Of a stretch of DNA of 7,743 nt, positions 5,192 through 7,743 are shown one piece after another; the stretch's first letter is position 1; each line of letters begins with the position of its first letter. The stretch is from an uncultured Clostridia bacterium (GTDB lineage Bacteria > Bacillota > Clostridia > Christensenellales > Borkfalkiaceae), in the NCBI GenBank assembly GCA_947177825.1, contig CAMWWA010000055.1, positions 1 to 7,743 of the forward strand, in the 5' to 3' direction. The position numbers and the translations under genes are program-made. The notes under the pieces are model-generated. The model did no database searches, was not told where the DNA came from, and saw only the letters and a program-made list of their open reading frames with translations.

Positions 5192-7702
5192 GTGGAATTT
5201 CAAAGATTTTCACGCAATCTGCAAAAGGTGCTTTCGGTTTCCAGGGAGGTAACCGCCTCGCTTGAAATAAGCTATATAGGCAGCGAACATATCGTGTACG
5301 CAATGCTGTGCACGCCCGACTGCATAGCGGGCAAAATTCTTTCCTCGCTGGGCGTAACCGAGGAAAGTTACAGGCGCTACCTCGTAAAGGCGGTGGACCA
5401 CCGTTGTACCATAAGCGGCTTCACGCCGCGCACCAAGCACATGCTGGAGCAGGCAAAGGATTTCGCGCTTGCCTATAACGAGGACGGGCTTGCGGGCACC
5501 GAGCATCTTTTATACGCCGTCAACCAGTCGCCCGACTGTCTTGCAATCTACATTTTAAAGGCGCTGGGCGTGAGCATGTCCGCGCTGTCGGCAATGCTGG
5601 AACAGGCGATTGCAGGCGATATCGACGATTTGGGCGACGACGATTATTCCCCGAACTACCCGTCGTCCTTCGGCTTTTCCGCGCACCCCTCGCAGGGCAA
5701 GGACGAGCGCAAGAGCGACAGAAAGAGCGAGCGCAAGAACGACTCCGCTTTGGACGAAAACGTTTTACAGTACGGCACCGACCTCACCGCAAAGGCGAAG
5801 GAGGGCAAGATTGACCCCGTAATCGGCAGAAAGAAAGAGATTGACAAGATTATTCAGGTGCTTTCGCGCCGCACAAAGAACAACCCCGTGCTTATAGGCG
5901 AGCCGGGCGTTGGTAAATCCGCCGTTGTCGAGGGGCTTGCGCAGGCAATAATCAATAACGACGTACCCGACCTTTTAAAGGGCAAAACGGTGTTCTCGCT
6001 GGACCTTTCCAGCCTGGTTGCAGGCGCCAAGTACAGGGGCGATTTCGAGCAGCGTTTAAAGGACGCAATCAACACCATAAAGACCAACGGCAACGTAATT
6101 TTATTCATAGACGAAATTCACCTTCTCGTCGGCGCGGGCGCGTCGGCGGAGGGCAAAATGGACGCGGCAAATATCTTAAAGCCGTTGCTTGCGCGCGGCG
6201 AATTGCAGACGGTGGGCGCAACCACGCTTGACGAATACCGCAAGTATATCGAAAAGGACGCGGCTCTGGAACGCCGTTTCACCCCCGTGCAGGTTGAAGA
6301 ACCGACGGTGGAGGACACGGTTGAAATTTTAAGGGGCTTGCGCGACAAGTACGAAGCGCACCACAAAGTATCCATCACGGACGAGGCGATAATCGCCGCC
6401 GCAACCCTTTCGGACAGATATATAACCGACCGTTTCCTGCCCGACAAGGCGATAGACCTTGTGGACGAAGCGGCTTCGCGCGCGCGCCTCAATACCTATA
6501 ATTCCCCTCACGAGCTCAACGAACTGGAAGAAAAGCTCAAGCGCCTTACCTACGAAAAGAACAAGGCGGCAAGGGGCGAAAACTACGATATGGCAAAGGA
6601 GCTCGTTAACGAAATTAACGAGGTCCAGGAAAAGATAAAGGAAATCCACGACGAGTGGAAGGGCGGACAGTCCGCGCCCGCAATCGGCGCCGAGGATATC
6701 GCGCAGGTCGTAAGCGGCTGGTCGGGCGTGCCCGTGTTAAAGCTTACCGAGCAGGAAAGCGAAAAGCTGTTGCACCTGGAAGAAAACCTGCACAAGCGCA
6801 TAATCGGTCAGGACGAGGCGGTTTCCGCCGTTGCAAGGGCAATCCGCCGTGCGCGCGCAGGACTCAACGAAAGCGGCAAGCCCATCGGCTCGTTCATATT
6901 CGTCGGACCTACGGGCGTAGGTAAAACCGACCTTGCCAAGGCGCTTGCGGAAAGCATGTTCGGCGACGAAAAGCTGCTTATCCGCCTGGATATGTCCGAG
7001 TTTATGGAAAAACATTCGGTATCCAAGCTTATAGGCGCGCCTCCGGGATACGTCGGCTACGACGACAACGCGGGCGGTCAGCTTACCGAGCGCGTAAGAA
7101 GAAAGCCTTATTCGGTCGTGCTGTTTGACGAGGTTGAAAAAGCCCACCCAGACGTCTTTAACATTCTGTTGCAGATTTTGGACGACGGCAGACTGTCCGA
7201 TTCCAAGGGCAGGGTGGTCAACTTCAAAAACACCATAATAATTCTGACCTCCAACGTCGGCGCAAGCCAGATTAAAAAGATGTCCTCATTCGGCTTCACC
7301 TCGGGCGATAACGACGGTTACGACGATATGAAGGACGCAATCGACAGCGCGTTGAAGGAGCAGTTCCGCCCCGAGTTCTTAAACCGTCTTGACGACGTTA
7401 TAGTGTTCCGCAAGCTCACCAAGGAGGAGGCGGGCAAAATCTGCTATAAGATTATTGAAAGCCTGCGCGTGCGCCTGCGCGACAAGAACATTTTGCTTGA
7501 AATCGCGCCCGACGCCATGGAAAAGCTTATAGAGGAAGGTTATTCGGAGGTCTACGGCGCGCGCCCTATGAAGCGCATAGTGCAAAGGCGTATCGAGGAT
7601 AGGCTTTCGGACGAAATTCTTGCAGGACATATTTTGCCCGGCGAGCAGGTAACCGTGGAATTGAAGGACGGGGAATTTTCCTTCCGCTCCGAAGCAAAGT
7701 AA
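5192..7702 (+). CDS. clpC: ClpC, AAA+ unfoldase of the ClpCP protease
   Basis: ClpC (836 aa) unfolds phospho-arginine-marked or adaptor-delivered proteins and threads them into ClpP. Domains in order: a double Clp-N repeat (about 1-142) with E32 and E104 in the G[ST]EH motifs, matching the B. subtilis phospho-arginine-binding E32 and E106; a charged linker (143-190); AAA+ module D1 with Walker A GEPGVGKS (236-243), Walker B FIDEIH (305-310) and LERRF arginine region (359-363); a coiled-coil/UVR-type middle domain (about 440-490); AAA+ module D2 with GPTGVGKT (572-579), LFDEVEKAH (644-652) and sensor-2 GARP (789-792). The ClpP-docking loop reads SFGFTSG, with FGF at 700-702 where VGF or IGF is usual. 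The start is GTG 5192, with AGGAGA (5178-5183) 8 nt upstream. It is 50 bp after mcsB in the same operon, and a terminator follows. Confidence 0.97.
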   Translation: MEFQRFSRNLQKVLSVSREVTASLEISYIGSEHIVYAMLCTPDCIAGKILSSLGVTEESYRRYLVKAVDHRCTISGFTPRTKHMLEQAKDFALAYNEDGLAGTEHLLYAVNQSPDCLAIYILKALGVSMSALSAMLEQAIAGDIDDLGDDDYSPNYPSSFGFSAHPSQGKDERKSDRKSERKNDSALDENVLQYGTDLTAKAKEGKIDPVIGRKKEIDKIIQVLSRRTKNNPVLIGEPGVGKSAVVEGLAQAIINNDVPDLLKGKTVFSLDLSSLVAGAKYRGDFEQRLKDAINTIKTNGNVILFIDEIHLLVGAGASAEGKMDAANILKPLLARGELQTVGATTLDEYRKYIEKDAALERRFTPVQVEEPTVEDTVEILRGLRDKYEAHHKVSITDEAIIAAATLSDRYITDRFLPDKAIDLVDEAASRARLNTYNSPHELNELEEKLKRLTYEKNKAARGENYDMAKELVNEINEVQEKIKEIHDEWKGGQSAPAIGAEDIAQVVSGWSGVPVLKLTEQESEKLLHLEENLHKRIIGQDEAVSAVARAIRRARAGLNESGKPIGSFIFVGPTGVGKTDLAKALAESMFGDEKLLIRLDMSEFMEKHSVSKLIGAPPGYVGYDDNAGGQLTERVRRKPYSVVLFDEVEKAHPDVFNILLQILDDGRLSDSKGRVVNFKNTIIILTSNVGASQIKKMSSFGFTSGDNDGYDDMKDAIDSALKEQFRPEFLNRLDDVIVFRKLTKEEAGKICYKIIESLRVRLRDKNILLEIAPDAMEKLIEEGYSEVYGARPMKRIVQRRIEDRLSDEILAGHILPGEQVTVELKDGEFSFRSEAK
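5705..5740 (+). repeat. Three tandem 12-bp units in the clpC linker
   Basis: GAGCGCAAGAGC, GACAGAAAGAGC and GAGCGCAAGAAC are in-frame units that encode [12 protein letters not shown] (residues 172-183). Units 1 and 3 differ at one base. They make the linker between the N-domain and D1 strongly charged and possibly of variable length between strains. Confidence 0.8.
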
Positions 7703-7709
7703 ACGCACG

Positions 7710-7743
7710 CACCAACCACAATATATAGTGGTTGGTGTAATTT
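7710..7743 (+). terminator. Intrinsic terminator after clpC
   Basis: CACCAACCAC (7710-7719) and GTGGTTGGTG (7728-7737) form a perfect 10-bp stem with an 8-nt loop AATATATA, 7 bases after the clpC stop. TAATTT follows and is cut by the window edge. It implies that the operon ends at clpC without radA, which often follows in relatives. Confidence 0.85.

Overview
The window looks like a piece of a Bacillota chromosome, most likely an anaerobic, gut-type member of the Clostridia. The evidence is an mcsA-mcsB-clpC protein quality-control operon, which is a Gram-positive signature, next to a GGGtGRT / NifU-like gene pair known to me mainly from anaerobes. Assignment below class level would be a guess. 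Base composition is split. Positions 1 to about 1640 are clearly AT-rich, while the remaining coding DNA is GC-richer with many GC-ending codons. This suggests that the left part was acquired horizontally.

Layout. (1) Positions 1-1431, plus strand: a compact HipBA-type toxin-antitoxin operon. It has a near-consensus promoter that would give an almost leaderless hipB mRNA, and an inverted repeat over the -10 box that is a candidate autoregulatory operator. The hipB stop overlaps the hipA start (ATGA). (2) Positions 1432-1696: a non-coding gap dense in inverted repeats. It contains four copies of one 12-mer arranged as two hairpins, a spaced near-repeat, and a strong terminator that can serve both converging operons. 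(3) Positions 1697-3426, minus strand: a two-gene operon encoding a NifU/IscU-like scaffold protein followed by a GGGtGRT protein, with a good sigma-A promoter and strong ribosome binding sites. (4) Positions 3430-3642: a divergent intergenic region carrying both promoters, an 18-bp palindrome at the presumed mcsA transcription start and a degenerate CtsR-like repeat. (5) Positions 3643-7702, plus strand: mcsA, mcsB and clpC, closed by a hairpin terminator at the right edge.

How the genes work together. McsA (zinc/UVR protein) activates McsB, which phosphorylates arginines on damaged proteins. ClpC recognises phospho-arginine through its N-domain, unfolds the substrate and passes it to ClpP, which is not in this window. 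The recognition parts are visible: the catalytic Cys of McsB, its RDxxRA allosteric motif, and two Glu residues in the ClpC N-domain. The usual first gene of this operon, ctsR, is absent from its normal position. HipBA is a kinase toxin with its DNA-binding antitoxin. The GGGtGRT / NifU-like pair has no function that I know to be demonstrated. It is the least understood biology here and the best candidate for an undescribed system.
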